Below the pieces are notes generated by a model, which saw nothing but the letters and a program-made list of their open reading frames with translations, was not told the origin of the DNA and made no database searches. Shown here in pieces: positions 1 through 5,935 of a DNA stretch of 5,985 nt. The first letter of the stretch is position 1, and each line of letters opens with the position of its first letter. The position numbers and the translations under genes are program-made. The stretch comes from Methylacidiphilaceae bacterium UBA1321 (GTDB lineage Bacteria; Verrucomicrobiota; Verrucomicrobiia; Methylacidiphilales; UBA1321). The stretch is from assembly GCA_002306945.1 (NCBI GenBank), contig DBTH01000074.1, forward strand, positions 1 through 5,985, in the 5' to 3' direction.

Positions 1-44
1 GTTTTTAAAAACACCCCTTTTTCAGCAACCTGTTAGGGCAATTT

Positions 45-163
45 AAAGTATCGTGCACAGAGAATGGAGGATTCCGTCCTCCAAACCTCCTGCTTAAGGA
101 AATCATACCCTTTAGCGGGGGATATGGGGGCAGCGCCCACAGTCTTTGTGTGCATGATACTTT
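45..163. repeat. MITE-like or REP-like element with 15-bp inverted arms
   Basis: The left arm at 45-59 (AAAGTATCGTGCACA) matches the reverse complement of 149-163 (TGTGCATGATACTTT) at 14 of 15 positions, and both arms are flanked by short T/A runs. Inside, 65-71 and 77-83 (TGGAGGA and TCCTCCA with a five-base loop) form a perfect 7-bp hairpin. The rest of the interior is GC-rich, with G runs at 117-130. Two nested inverted repeats within 119 bp, in an intergenic position and without a coding gene, fit a non-autonomous mobile repeat or a structured 3' UTR element. No target-site duplication is obvious, so the type is uncertain. Copy number in the genome cannot be judged from one window. Confidence 0.55.
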
Positions 164-173
164 GAAATGCTCT

Positions 174-226
174 AAAAAACTCAGTAAGTGCTGCCCCGGC
201 CCGTCGACCAATCAACGAAGGCTGAG
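174..226 (-). terminator. Possible weak terminator after gatB
   Basis: Read on the gat strand, CTCAG (222-226) can pair with CTGAG (180-184), and six U follow immediately (174-179). The stem is only 5 bp, and the loop is long and GC-rich, so it may contain further pairing. Position downstream of gatB and the U tract are suggestive, but the stem is too poor for a confident call. Confidence 0.22.
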
Positions 227-345
227 GGCGGTGTCCCCATTCGCTCTCAAAACTGCCCAAACAATGCCGCCGCGAAGCTCTTGGCCGGGAAAATCAATCC
301 AAGCAAGAAAATCTCAACTCTTTGTATGCCGGTGAAATATGCGGA

Positions 346-1797
346 CTAGGCCTGCAACTTCTTCAGCAGAATATCGCCGACGGCTTGGGGATTGGCCTTG
401 CCTTTGGAGAGCTTCATGACCTGACCCTTGAGCGCATTGACCGCGTTGGTCTTTCCGGCCTTGAAATCGGCGACGCTACGCGGATTGGCCGCAATGGCCT
501 GTTCGCACAATTTTTCCAATTCGGCGGTATCGGTAATCTGCGAGAGACCGAGCTCCTTGACCAGAACGGCGGGAGATTTGCCGTCCGAAACCATCTTCGC
601 GAAAACGTCCTTCGCTTGCTTGGTGCTGATCTTGCCGTCCTCGACGAGGTTGGCCAATTCCGAGAAATACTCGGCAGGCAACGGAATCGCATTCACATCG
701 ACGCCCGTGGCGAGGTAATCGTTGAGGAGAAAATTGGCAACAGCGGATTTGTTCTTCGCGGCGGCGGCAGCCTTCTCGAAGTAATTCGCTAGGGCCACTT
801 CCGAGGCGAGCACGCTGGCCTGATATTCGCTCAGCGCAAAATCCTTGACCAGGCGCGCCTTCTTCGCCGCGGGCAATTCGGGCAGGCGGCTTTTGGCTTC
901 TGCGAGCAGACCTTCCTCCGTATTAAGCGGGAGCAGATCGGGATCGGGGAAGTAGCGGTAATCGTGCGCCTTTTCCTTCGTGCGCATCATGAAGGTCTCA
1001 CTGCGTCCGTCGTCCCAGCGGCGCGTCTGCTGAATGATCGTCGTGCCGGATTCGACATCTTCGATCTGGCGGGCAATCTCGAAATGGAGCGCCTTGCGGA
1101 CCGCGCTGATGCTGTTCATGTTCTTGATCTCGACCTTCGTGCCGAATTCCTGTTGGCCCTTGGGGCGGATGCTGACATTGACGTCGCAACGCATCTGGCC
1201 CTTTTCCATGTCGGCATCGCTGACGCCGCCGTAGATCAGAATTTGTTTGAGCGCTGTCAGATAGGCGAAGGCTTCCTCCGGCGAACGGATGTCGGCCTCG
1301 CTGACGATTTCCATCAGCGGTGTGCCGGCGCGGTTGAAATCAATCGAACTGCTCGTCTCGAAGTGCGTGGACTTGGCGACGTCTTCCTCAAGGTGAATGC
1401 GCACGAGACGGATTTTTTTATCGGCGACAGTCTTCGGATCGTTCTGCACGTCCTTCGGATAGGCGAGGAGATTGAGCGTGACCGCGCCCCGGTCGCACAG
1501 CGGCTGGTCGTACTGGGAGATCTGATAATTCTTCGGCATGTCCGGATAAAAGTAATTTTTCCGGTCGAACTTGCAACGCGGGGCGATGTCACAATCTAGC
1601 ATGATGCCGGTGAGGATCGTCTTGATGACGGCTTCCTTGTTCGGTGTCGGCAACACGCCGGGCAGTCCGAGACACACGGGACAAACGTGCGTGTTGGGCG
1701 CCGCGCCGAAATGATTCACGCACGAACAAAACATCTTCGTATTGGTCTTCAACTGGACGTGCACTTCCAGCCCGATCACTGCTTCGTATTCAGCCAT
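346..1797 (-). CDS. gatB: Asp-tRNA(Asn)/Glu-tRNA(Gln) amidotransferase subunit B (GatB)
   Basis: GatB is the tRNA-binding and kinase subunit of the cytoplasmic GatCAB complex. It uses ATP to activate the side chain of Glu-tRNA(Gln) or Asp-tRNA(Asn), then transfers ammonia delivered by GatA. At 483 residues it is full length for the family. It opens with the family hallmark YEAVIGLEVHVQL. A zinc-site pattern follows, C24-x-C26 and C39-x2-C42, with the signature FDRKNYFYPDMPKNYQISQ at residues 77-95. Further conserved blocks are GTPLMEIVSEADI, GQMRCDVNVSIRP, TKVEIKNMNS and RYFPDPDL. The last roughly 150 residues are the helical and YqeY-like tail, including LVEDGKISTKQAKDVFAKM. The start ATG at 1797 gives the normal N-terminus and has AGAGAAAG just upstream. 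It lies 141 bp after gatA, separated by a repeat, so it is less tightly linked than gatC-gatA. The sequence does not show whether the substrate is Gln, Asn or both. Confidence 0.98.
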   Translation of the reverse strand: MAEYEAVIGLEVHVQLKTNTKMFCSCVNHFGAAPNTHVCPVCLGLPGVLPTPNKEAVIKTILTGIMLDCDIAPRCKFDRKNYFYPDMPKNYQISQYDQPLCDRGAVTLNLLAYPKDVQNDPKTVADKKIRLVRIHLEEDVAKSTHFETSSSIDFNRAGTPLMEIVSEADIRSPEEAFAYLTALKQILIYGGVSDADMEKGQMRCDVNVSIRPKGQQEFGTKVEIKNMNSISAVRKALHFEIARQIEDVESGTTIIQQTRRWDDGRSETFMMRTKEKAHDYRYFPDPDLLPLNTEEGLLAEAKSRLPELPAAKKARLVKDFALSEYQASVLASEVALANYFEKAAAAAKNKSAVANFLLNDYLATGVDVNAIPLPAEYFSELANLVEDGKISTKQAKDVFAKMVSDGKSPAVLVKELGLSQITDTAELEKLCEQAIAANPRSVADFKAGKTNAVNALKGQVMKLSKGKANPQAVGDILLKKLQA

Positions 1798-1819
1798 ATG
1801 CTTTCTCTGACAGATTTTT

Positions 1820-1910
1820 GACCGAATTAAAGAAATTGACGAAATTTATTCCATCCATTCCTTCATTCAGTTGGTCTTCCGTAAATTCTATAATTCCGTT
1901 AATTCCGTCT
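1820..1910. repeat. Imperfect inverted repeat of AATT-phased units between gatA and gatB
   Basis: The 141-bp gatA-gatB gap is AT-rich and internally repetitive. The plus strand at 1891-1908 contains TAATTCCGT twice in tandem, preceded by a degenerate copy (TAAATTCTA, 1882-1890). The block 1882-1909 is complementary to 1820-1848: the 28-29 bp arms agree at 22 of 28 aligned positions with one gap, separated by about 33 bp. Each arm is made of roughly 9-10 bp units centred on AATT. In the gat transcript this could form a long imperfect hairpin upstream of the gatB ribosome binding site. On the gat strand it also contains a TAGAAT hexamer (1885-1890) resembling a -10 box, without a good -35 partner. 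A dispersed repeat is the simplest explanation; a regulatory role is inference. Confidence 0.55.
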
Positions 1911-1938
1911 AATCGCCTTTGTCTTTTCCGTTTCCCCT

Positions 1939-3387
1939 TTAAATCGCGGGCAATTCCTTGTGCCACGGCGTCGCTTGCTCATAAGCGTGCGCGGCGCGCA
2001 GGATATTTTCCTCGCCCCACTCGGCGCCGATGATCTGCAAGCCGATGGGCAGCTTGCCCTGCGTGAATCCGCACGGGATCGAGACGCCGCAGACTCCGGC
2101 CAGATTCACCGCGATGGTGAAAATATCGGCCAGATACATCTGGAGCGGATCGCTTGTCTTCTCCCCGATCTTGAACGCCGCTGTCGGCGAAGTCGGCGTC
2201 AGGATCGCGTCGCACTTCTGGAAAGCGTTGGTGAAATCCTGGCGGATCAACTGCCGCACCTTTTGCGCGCGGTTGTAATAGGCGTCGTAGTAACCGGAGC
2301 TCAACACGTAAGTGCCGAGAATGATGCGGCGCTTGACCTCGGGGCCGAAACCCTGCGCGCGCGTCGAACGGTACACATCGAGAATGTCCTTCGGATTCTT
2401 CACCCGTGCGCCGTAACGAACGCCGTCGAAGCGGGCGAGATTGGCCGAGGCTTCCGCCGGAGCGATGATGTAGTACACCGCGCAGGCGTACTCGGTGTTC
2501 GGCAGTGAAATATCGACGATCTCCGCGCCGAGTTTGGCGTACTGGTCAATCGCCGCCTTGATAGCCGACTGCACTTCGGGGTCGATACCGCTGATGAAAT
2601 ATTCCTTCGGCACGCCGAGCTTCAACCCGCGCACGTCCTTCTTGATTGCATCAGTGTACTTCGGCACGGGCCGCTTGGCGCTGGTGTTGTCCTTCGGATC
2701 GTGACCGCTGATGACTTCGAGCAACAGCGCGGCGTCTTCCACCGTCTTGGTGAAAGGCCCGATCTGGTCGAGACTCGACGCGAATGCGACGAGACCGTAG
2801 CGCGAAACGCGGCCATAGGTCGGCTTCAACCCGACGCAACCGCAGAGCGAGGCCGGTTGACGAATCGAACCGCCCGTATCGGAACCGAGCGCGGCGAACG
2901 CCTCGTGACCGCCGACCGCTGCGGCCGAACCGCCACTCGAACCGCCGGGAATGCGTTCGGTGTCCCACGGATTGCGGGTCACGCCCCAACTCGAATTCTC
3001 CGTCGACGAACCCATGGCGAATTCGTCCATATTCGTGCGACCGACAAAAACAGCGCCCGCTTCACGCAACTTCGCAATCGCCGTCGCGTCGTAAGGCGCA
3101 GTGTAGCCGTGCAGCAACTTCGACGAACAGGTGCAGGGATCACCCTCGACATTGAGCACGTCCTTGATCGCGATGGGCACGCCGCCGAGCGGCTTCGAGA
3201 CATCGGCTGCCGCGGCTGCGGCGCGAACCTTCTCCGCGTCGGGCTTGAAATTATAAGCGCTGAGCTTCGGATCGACCGCTTCGATACGGGCGAGCAGATC
3301 GTTGGCGACTTCCAGAGGCGTGACTTCCTTCGCGGCCAATTTGCGGCGCAACGAAGAAACCGATTCGGTATAAAAATGAGCACTCAT
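1939..3387 (-). CDS. gatA: Asp-tRNA(Asn)/Glu-tRNA(Gln) amidotransferase subunit A (GatA)
   Basis: GatA is the amidase subunit. It hydrolyses glutamine (or asparagine) and passes ammonia through the complex to the activated aminoacyl-tRNA on GatB. The protein is 482 residues, normal for GatA, and carries a complete amidase-signature Ser-cisSer-Lys triad. Lys75 lies in GGVPIAIKD, Ser150 in PGGSSGGSA, and the nucleophile Ser174 in GSDTGGSIRQPAS. The Lys-Ser-Ser spacings of 75 and 24 residues are those of characterised GatA enzymes. Other family blocks include DATAIAKLREAGAVFVGRTN, the GLKPTYGRVSRYGLVAFASS stretch and the C-terminal LPIGLQIIG. The start ATG at 3387 is 11 bp after the gatC stop. 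An AAGGCG just upstream overlaps that stop and may act as a weak Shine-Dalgarno site, so the two genes are almost certainly co-transcribed. No truncation or missing catalytic residue is seen. Confidence 0.98.
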   Translation of the reverse strand: MSAHFYTESVSSLRRKLAAKEVTPLEVANDLLARIEAVDPKLSAYNFKPDAEKVRAAAAAADVSKPLGGVPIAIKDVLNVEGDPCTCSSKLLHGYTAPYDATAIAKLREAGAVFVGRTNMDEFAMGSSTENSSWGVTRNPWDTERIPGGSSGGSAAAVGGHEAFAALGSDTGGSIRQPASLCGCVGLKPTYGRVSRYGLVAFASSLDQIGPFTKTVEDAALLLEVISGHDPKDNTSAKRPVPKYTDAIKKDVRGLKLGVPKEYFISGIDPEVQSAIKAAIDQYAKLGAEIVDISLPNTEYACAVYYIIAPAEASANLARFDGVRYGARVKNPKDILDVYRSTRAQGFGPEVKRRIILGTYVLSSGYYDAYYNRAQKVRQLIRQDFTNAFQKCDAILTPTSPTAAFKIGEKTSDPLQMYLADIFTIAVNLAGVCGVSIPCGFTQGKLPIGLQIIGAEWGEENILRAAHAYEQATPWHKELPAI

Positions 3388-3398
3388 GGGAACACGCC

Positions 3399-3680
3399 TT
3401 ATTCGATCATCTTCGGAACGACGATCAGGTTATTGTCCTGCTTGGGGGCGTTGGAAAGAGCGACCTCGACCGGGAGACTTTCCCCGGCGACGTCCTCGCG
3501 CAAATTATTCACGACCGGGCCGGAAAACGCCGGAACGCCGGAGACGTCGACTTTCTCCAATTGGGCCACATAGCCGAGAATGCTGGAAAGCTGTTTCTGA
3601 AACGTGGCGGCCTCCGCGTCGGTCAAATCCAAACGCGCAAGATCGGCCACATACCGCACATCAATTTCTGGGGATGCCAT
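3399..3680 (-). CDS. gatC: Asp-tRNA(Asn)/Glu-tRNA(Gln) amidotransferase subunit C (GatC)
   Basis: GatC is the small scaffold subunit that wraps around the GatA-GatB interface and stabilises the amidotransferase. The 93-residue length suits the family (about 95-100). Recognisable features are the N-terminal helix pattern VRYVADLARLDLTDAEA (residues 8-24) and FQKQLSSILGYVAQLEKVDV (27-46). The invariant LREDV is at 60-64, and the C-terminus NAPKQDNNLIVVPKMIE follows the usual NAP...VPK ending. It is first of the three gat genes, 11 bp before gatA. The start ATG at 3680 is chosen because it gives the normal N-terminus; an AGGCG upstream is only a weak ribosome binding site. About 100 bp of leader separates it from the AT-rich cassette, so a gat promoter could lie there, or transcription could read through from above. 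Confidence 0.96.
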   Translation of the reverse strand: MASPEIDVRYVADLARLDLTDAEAATFQKQLSSILGYVAQLEKVDVSGVPAFSGPVVNNLREDVAGESLPVEVALSNAPKQDNNLIVVPKMIE

Positions 3681-3730
3681 GGAGCGCCTAGTTAAACGTC
3701 TCCAACGGAATGCGGCAAGGATTTTTACGA

Positions 3731-3757
3731 GGAGGCAAAATATAACCCTTTACCTCC
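3731..3757 (-). promoter_or_regulatory. 9-bp hairpin in the gatC leader, overlapping a -10-like box
   Basis: On the gat strand, GGAGGTAAA and TTTGCCTCC flank a 9-base loop and form a continuous 9-bp stem including one G-U pair. As DNA it is an 8-of-9 inverted repeat. The loop and stem edge contain TATATT, the best -10-like hexamer upstream of gatC, but there is no -35 box at ideal spacing. The hairpin sits about 50 bp before the gatC start and about 20 bp after the stop of the 63-residue gene. No U tract follows, so it is not a classical terminator. It could be an operator overlapping the gat promoter, an RNA-stabilising 5' structure, or a processing site between cassette and gat mRNA. Confidence 0.35.
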
Positions 3758-3779
3758 AAGCAAGGCCGGAAAATGTAAC

Positions 3780-3971
3780 TTAAGCTGCTTTAAGGACTTT
3801 AGTAGATTTTTTGAAAGCTTCTACTTTTTCCCTTGGCACATAAGGAGGGGCCGTCTTCTGCAGCATACTCTCCATATCTGCAAGACGCTTTTTAAGCTGA
3901 TCTAACTGTTCATTCAATTCTTCTACTGTATCACCTTGAATTACAACTGATTTATTAGCCGGATAGCTCAT
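3780..3971 (-). CDS. Small coiled-coil protein coupled to the membrane/GAF-like gene
   Basis: This 63-residue protein belongs to no family I recognise. After a short N-terminus with a likely beta strand (KSVVIQGDT, residues 7-15), residues about 17-38 form an amphipathic helix. Leu/Met at 19, 23, 26, 30, 33 and 37 give exact 4-3 heptad spacing, so it probably makes a coiled coil or binds a helical partner. A PPYVP turn (42-46) and a lysine-rich tail (47-63) follow; there is no membrane segment or signal peptide. Its ATG overlaps the stop of the upstream 299-residue gene by 4 bp (ATGA), with AGAGG and GAG(A) upstream (3974-3986). Translational coupling is therefore very likely. It could be a regulatory or assembly partner of the membrane protein, or an antitoxin-like neutraliser; both are inference. 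The AT-rich composition matches its partner. Confidence 0.68.
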   Translation of the reverse strand: MSYPANKSVVIQGDTVEELNEQLDQLKKRLADMESMLQKTAPPYVPREKVEAFKKSTKVLKAA

Positions 3972-4867
3972 ATCTCTTTTTCCTCTAATAACGAGTTATT
4001 ATACTCTAATAATATCCTCTGCGCAAATGGCCCAATTAGAAATTCGTATCTATTCTTTGCATTATCAGAAAAATACTTAGGCGCTGAACACTTTATACTT
4101 AAAACTAATGGGCTCTTTTCCAAGTGTCGACTAAAAAGGGGATAAGCAATTAGCGAGCCAGAATTTTCATCGGCATTATGGCTACGAACATATCTAGCCC
4201 TTTTACCTTTATTTAACTCTTTGGCTATATTTGGTATTATAATTATTTTCCCTTCTCTAGCAGCCACCGAGAAAGTCGCGTTCTTGGACTTAAGATTCTC
4301 TACATTAGGAGGTAAGACGTATGGCTGATAGCAAACAAAATGATCGAAAATTTGATGTTCATTCATCCGCGCCAAAGTCACCTTTATTGTTAGTTCGTCA
4401 TTAAATCCACTATCTGTAACAAAAACTTGATGGACACTGCGAACTAGTAATTTGATCTGTTCAGTAGGATTGACTGGATCTGCGGGCATCCCATTTTCGG
4501 GCAACCCAGTCTTACGACGGTTTTGCGCTCCTACGCACTCTAATTTTTTAGAAACAGCGTCATTAATACCATCTATTAACGCCAAAATAGTTCGGATTGG
4601 AGGTCTCTTATATTTATCAATCTGTTTAAGAATTTCTATTTGAAAAAAATTAAGAAGAATCAAAAGAGGAGGCAGTAACAATGCAATGTACTCAATCCAT
4701 TGATGGCTATCTACAGATCCGAGCAAAGTAGGATGACTTTTTTTAAATCGGTCATTATGAATAAAGACAAGAATCGTAGATGATATAAGGCTCAGCAAAA
4801 ATGGAATAAAGCGTACCCACCATTTCCGAGAAATCTCCGAATATTTCATCCAAAATTTTCGCCACAT
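3968..4867 (-). CDS. Two-TM membrane protein with cytoplasmic GAF-like domain
   Basis: I recognise no named family for this 299-residue protein. A positively charged N-terminus (R3, K4, K8, R14, K15, R19) precedes a first membrane segment at about 18-36. A second hydrophobic segment spans about 57-80, giving an N-in, C-in topology with a loop of about 20 residues outside. Residues about 135-293 have the order of a GAF-type sensor: a helix (EQIKLLVRSVHQVF), strands around TIKVTLARM, then AREGKIIIIPNIAKEL (203-218). GSLIAYPLF (237-245), SPLVLSIKCSAPKYF (252-266) and a final long helix to about 295 complete it. GAF domains bind small ligands or serve as dimer and signalling modules; no output domain (kinase, cyclase, nuclease) is attached. 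ATG 4867 is the earliest start after an in-frame stop and lacks a clear Shine-Dalgarno; M7 (4849) is an alternative. It overlaps the downstream 63-residue gene by 4 bp. A membrane sensor or a membrane-damaging effector with a sensing domain are both possible. Confidence 0.83.
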   Translation of the reverse strand: MWRKFWMKYSEISRKWWVRFIPFLLSLISSTILVFIHNDRFKKSHPTLLGSVDSHQWIEYIALLLPPLLILLNFFQIEILKQIDKYKRPPIRTILALIDGINDAVSKKLECVGAQNRRKTGLPENGMPADPVNPTEQIKLLVRSVHQVFVTDSGFNDELTIKVTLARMNEHQIFDHFVCYQPYVLPPNVENLKSKNATFSVAAREGKIIIIPNIAKELNKGKRARYVRSHNADENSGSLIAYPLFSRHLEKSPLVLSIKCSAPKYFSDNAKNRYEFLIGPFAQRILLEYNNSLLEEKEI

Positions 4868-4930
4868 TACAATAATAGCTATAACGTACTACATAAGGGA
4901 TGCGATCTTTTTTTAGTGCTCCTTTTGACT

Positions 4931-5347
4931 CTACCATTTTACCCCCGCCGGATCGGGACAATGGGCGCTGGCGAGCCAGAGCTTCGCGCGGGTGCAACCG
5001 CAGAGGCGGCATTTGCCGAGGCCCCAGTTGCCTTCGGGTTGGTAGTGGGCGCAAGCCGCGCATTGGACGAGGCGTTGCTGTTGCTCTTCGCGGCTGACGA
5101 GTTGGTAACCTGCCTCGCGCCAACGTCGCAATTCCTTCCAGAGCCGTTTGACTTTTGCCGGAAGGGTCTGCGATGGAATGCCAACTCCTACCACACCGGT
5201 CTCCATCTGCCACACACACTCAAACTCCGCCGTCTCCACCTGTCCGGCGCGGACGAGACTTTCGCGGAACGCGCGGTTGGCGCGGCATTCGTGACAATGC
5301 AATCCCGATCCGCACGCGGCAGAGAGGAACCAGTTCAGTCGTTTCAT
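4931..5347 (-). CDS. Cys-rich protein with C-terminal zinc-ribbon-like motif
   Basis: This is a 138-residue protein with two cysteine clusters. The N-terminal part has C12, C18 and C21 (CGSGLHCHEC), then a basic helical stretch. The C-terminal part reads C96-x2-C99-x13-C113-x2-C116-x-C118-x11-C130-P and ends in W138. This C..C / C..CGC / K..L / CP...W arrangement resembles small zinc-binding proteins often found in phage-tail-like and accessory gene clusters (DUF6171-like). That resemblance is from memory of the pattern, not a search. A central helix (KVKRLWKELRRWREAG, 65-80) is strongly amphipathic and basic. ATG 5347 is the first start after an in-frame TAG, with only a weak purine stretch upstream. 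It is GC-rich like the gat genes and ends at the right border of the AT-rich island. Structural zinc binding is likely; the biological role is unknown. Confidence 0.78.
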   Translation of the reverse strand: MKRLNWFLSAACGSGLHCHECRANRAFRESLVRAGQVETAEFECVWQMETGVVGVGIPSQTLPAKVKRLWKELRRWREAGYQLVSREEQQQRLVQCAACAHYQPEGNWGLGKCRLCGCTRAKLWLASAHCPDPAGVKW

Positions 5348-5452
5348 CCGTTTAATCGTGTTAGGAACAATCTATAGTCTATGATAACGAGCCCTGCCTG
5401 ATAGTTCTCGCGTTTCCGATACGTCGGCAGCTATCAAATATATCCTGGCTAT
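5348..5452. other. Intergenic spacer with interleaved inverted repeats
   Basis: These 105 bp separate the two Cys-rich genes. CTGCC (5394-5398) can pair with GGCAG (5426-5430), and TGATAG (5399-5404) with CTATCA (5431-5436). Because the pairs are interleaved they would form a pseudoknot-like fold or two mutually exclusive hairpins. A third small palindrome, CCGA-TACG-TCGG (5416-5427), lies between them. No U tract is present, so a simple terminator for the upstream gene is not supported, and no convincing promoter was found. Confidence 0.3.
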
Positions 5453-5935
5453 TTAGTCGACCGTCGCGTTGCCTCCATAGGTATAGGGAATAAACGACGT
5501 GCAGGCCGATTCGCCCACGAACACGAACATGCTGCCCGACGCAGGCGGCGCGATCTCTTCATAGAACAGCCGCGTGCCTGCCGACGTCAGCCGGATGTCG
5601 AGCACCGCCGTCGAATCGTCGCAGGTGAAAAGGATCGTCACGTTGTACGGTCCCGCCGTCGAAAAAAGGGTCGCGCAGTTGGCAGCGGAAAAAGTCTGGA
5701 TCGATACCGCGCCCGAGAGAACGAGTTGATACGCGCCGGACGATTGTCGCGTGAGCGTGTGAACTCCATTGATCGAATCGAGACCGGTGATTTTTTTATT
5801 GGCCGTTGTGCAGCAAGCCGCCAACCCGCTAAGCGTGAGTTGAATCGTATCCGCCGTCGGACAGGTCGAACACGAGTCGCACACGCTGGGCCGGCAGTCG
5901 CAGCATTGACCATCATGGGGAGTTTTCCAATACAT
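5453..5935 (-). CDS. Cys- and beta-rich hypothetical protein, possibly surface or phage-associated
   Basis: This 160-residue protein has no family I can name with confidence. Residues 11-25 contain six cysteines in CCDCRPSVCDSCSTC, which suggests metal binding or a disulphide knot. The rest is rich in Thr, Ser, Ala and alternating hydrophobic residues typical of beta strands (TIQLTLSGL, AYQLVLSGAV, YNVTILFTC, AVLDIRLTSAG, GSMFVFVGE). Further cysteines occur in the strands, and there is an INGVHTLTR motif. Such compact beta domains with scattered cysteines occur in structural or tail-associated phage proteins and in surface proteins; that is only a resemblance. There is no hydrophobic signal peptide. 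ATG 5935 is the earliest ATG after an in-frame TAG, but the upstream strand is pyrimidine-rich and has no Shine-Dalgarno, so the start is less certain. Composition matches the GC-rich flank. The zinc-ribbon-like gene follows 105 bp downstream. Confidence 0.72.
   Translation of the reverse strand: MYWKTPHDGQCCDCRPSVCDSCSTCPTADTIQLTLSGLAACCTTANKKITGLDSINGVHTLTRQSSGAYQLVLSGAVSIQTFSAANCATLFSTAGPYNVTILFTCDDSTAVLDIRLTSAGTRLFYEEIAPPASGSMFVFVGESACTSFIPYTYGGNATVD

Larger units (their letters stand above)
1..345. other. Gene-free region downstream of gatB
   Basis: This 345-bp stretch lies beyond the gatB stop codon. Short open frames cross it, but they run straight through an inverted-repeat structure (45-163), have no recognisable domain and look spurious. 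It opens with a 12-bp AT palindrome (1-12, GTTTTTAAAAAC). The inverted-repeat element follows, then a run of six A on the plus strand at 174-179, which is a U tract in gatB-strand RNA. Between about 227 and 345 I see nothing definite. The region probably combines the 3' untranslated end of the gat transcript with a dispersed intergenic repeat. Confidence 0.6.
3775..4940. other. AT-rich island inserted upstream of the gat genes
   Basis: Base composition changes abruptly here. The gat genes and the genes above 4940 are clearly GC-rich, with codons often ending in G or C. From about 3775 to 4940 the sequence is strongly AT-rich; the line 4621-4680, for example, has 16 G/C in 60. The island coincides almost exactly with a two-gene cassette and its short upstream region. 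I looked for terminal inverted repeats, flanking direct repeats, a tRNA end and an integrase or transposase and found none, so the acquisition mechanism is not visible. Horizontal transfer is an inference from composition alone. Confidence 0.6.

Noticed and set aside
1..12. Perfect 12-bp palindrome GTTTTTAAAAAC at the window edge
   Set aside because: It is short and AT-only apart from its ends, and cut off from its context; too little to call an operator or terminator.
5..211. 68-residue open frame on the minus strand
   Set aside because: It runs straight through both arms and the hairpin of the inverted-repeat element and resembles no protein family; likely spurious.
964..1599. Long plus-strand open frame of 211 codons opposite gatB, and similar ones opposite gatA (1960-2508, 2701-3573)
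   Set aside because: These are antisense shadows of GC-rich coding sequence; GatA and GatB fully explain the region.
4755..4937. Alternative frame of 60 codons whose ATG overlaps the stop of the zinc-ribbon-like gene (ATGGTAG)
   Set aside because: It has a G-rich stretch at good spacing, but it overlaps the N-terminus of the 299-residue protein in another frame. That protein has clear membrane segments and a long intact reading frame, while this one has no recognisable domain.
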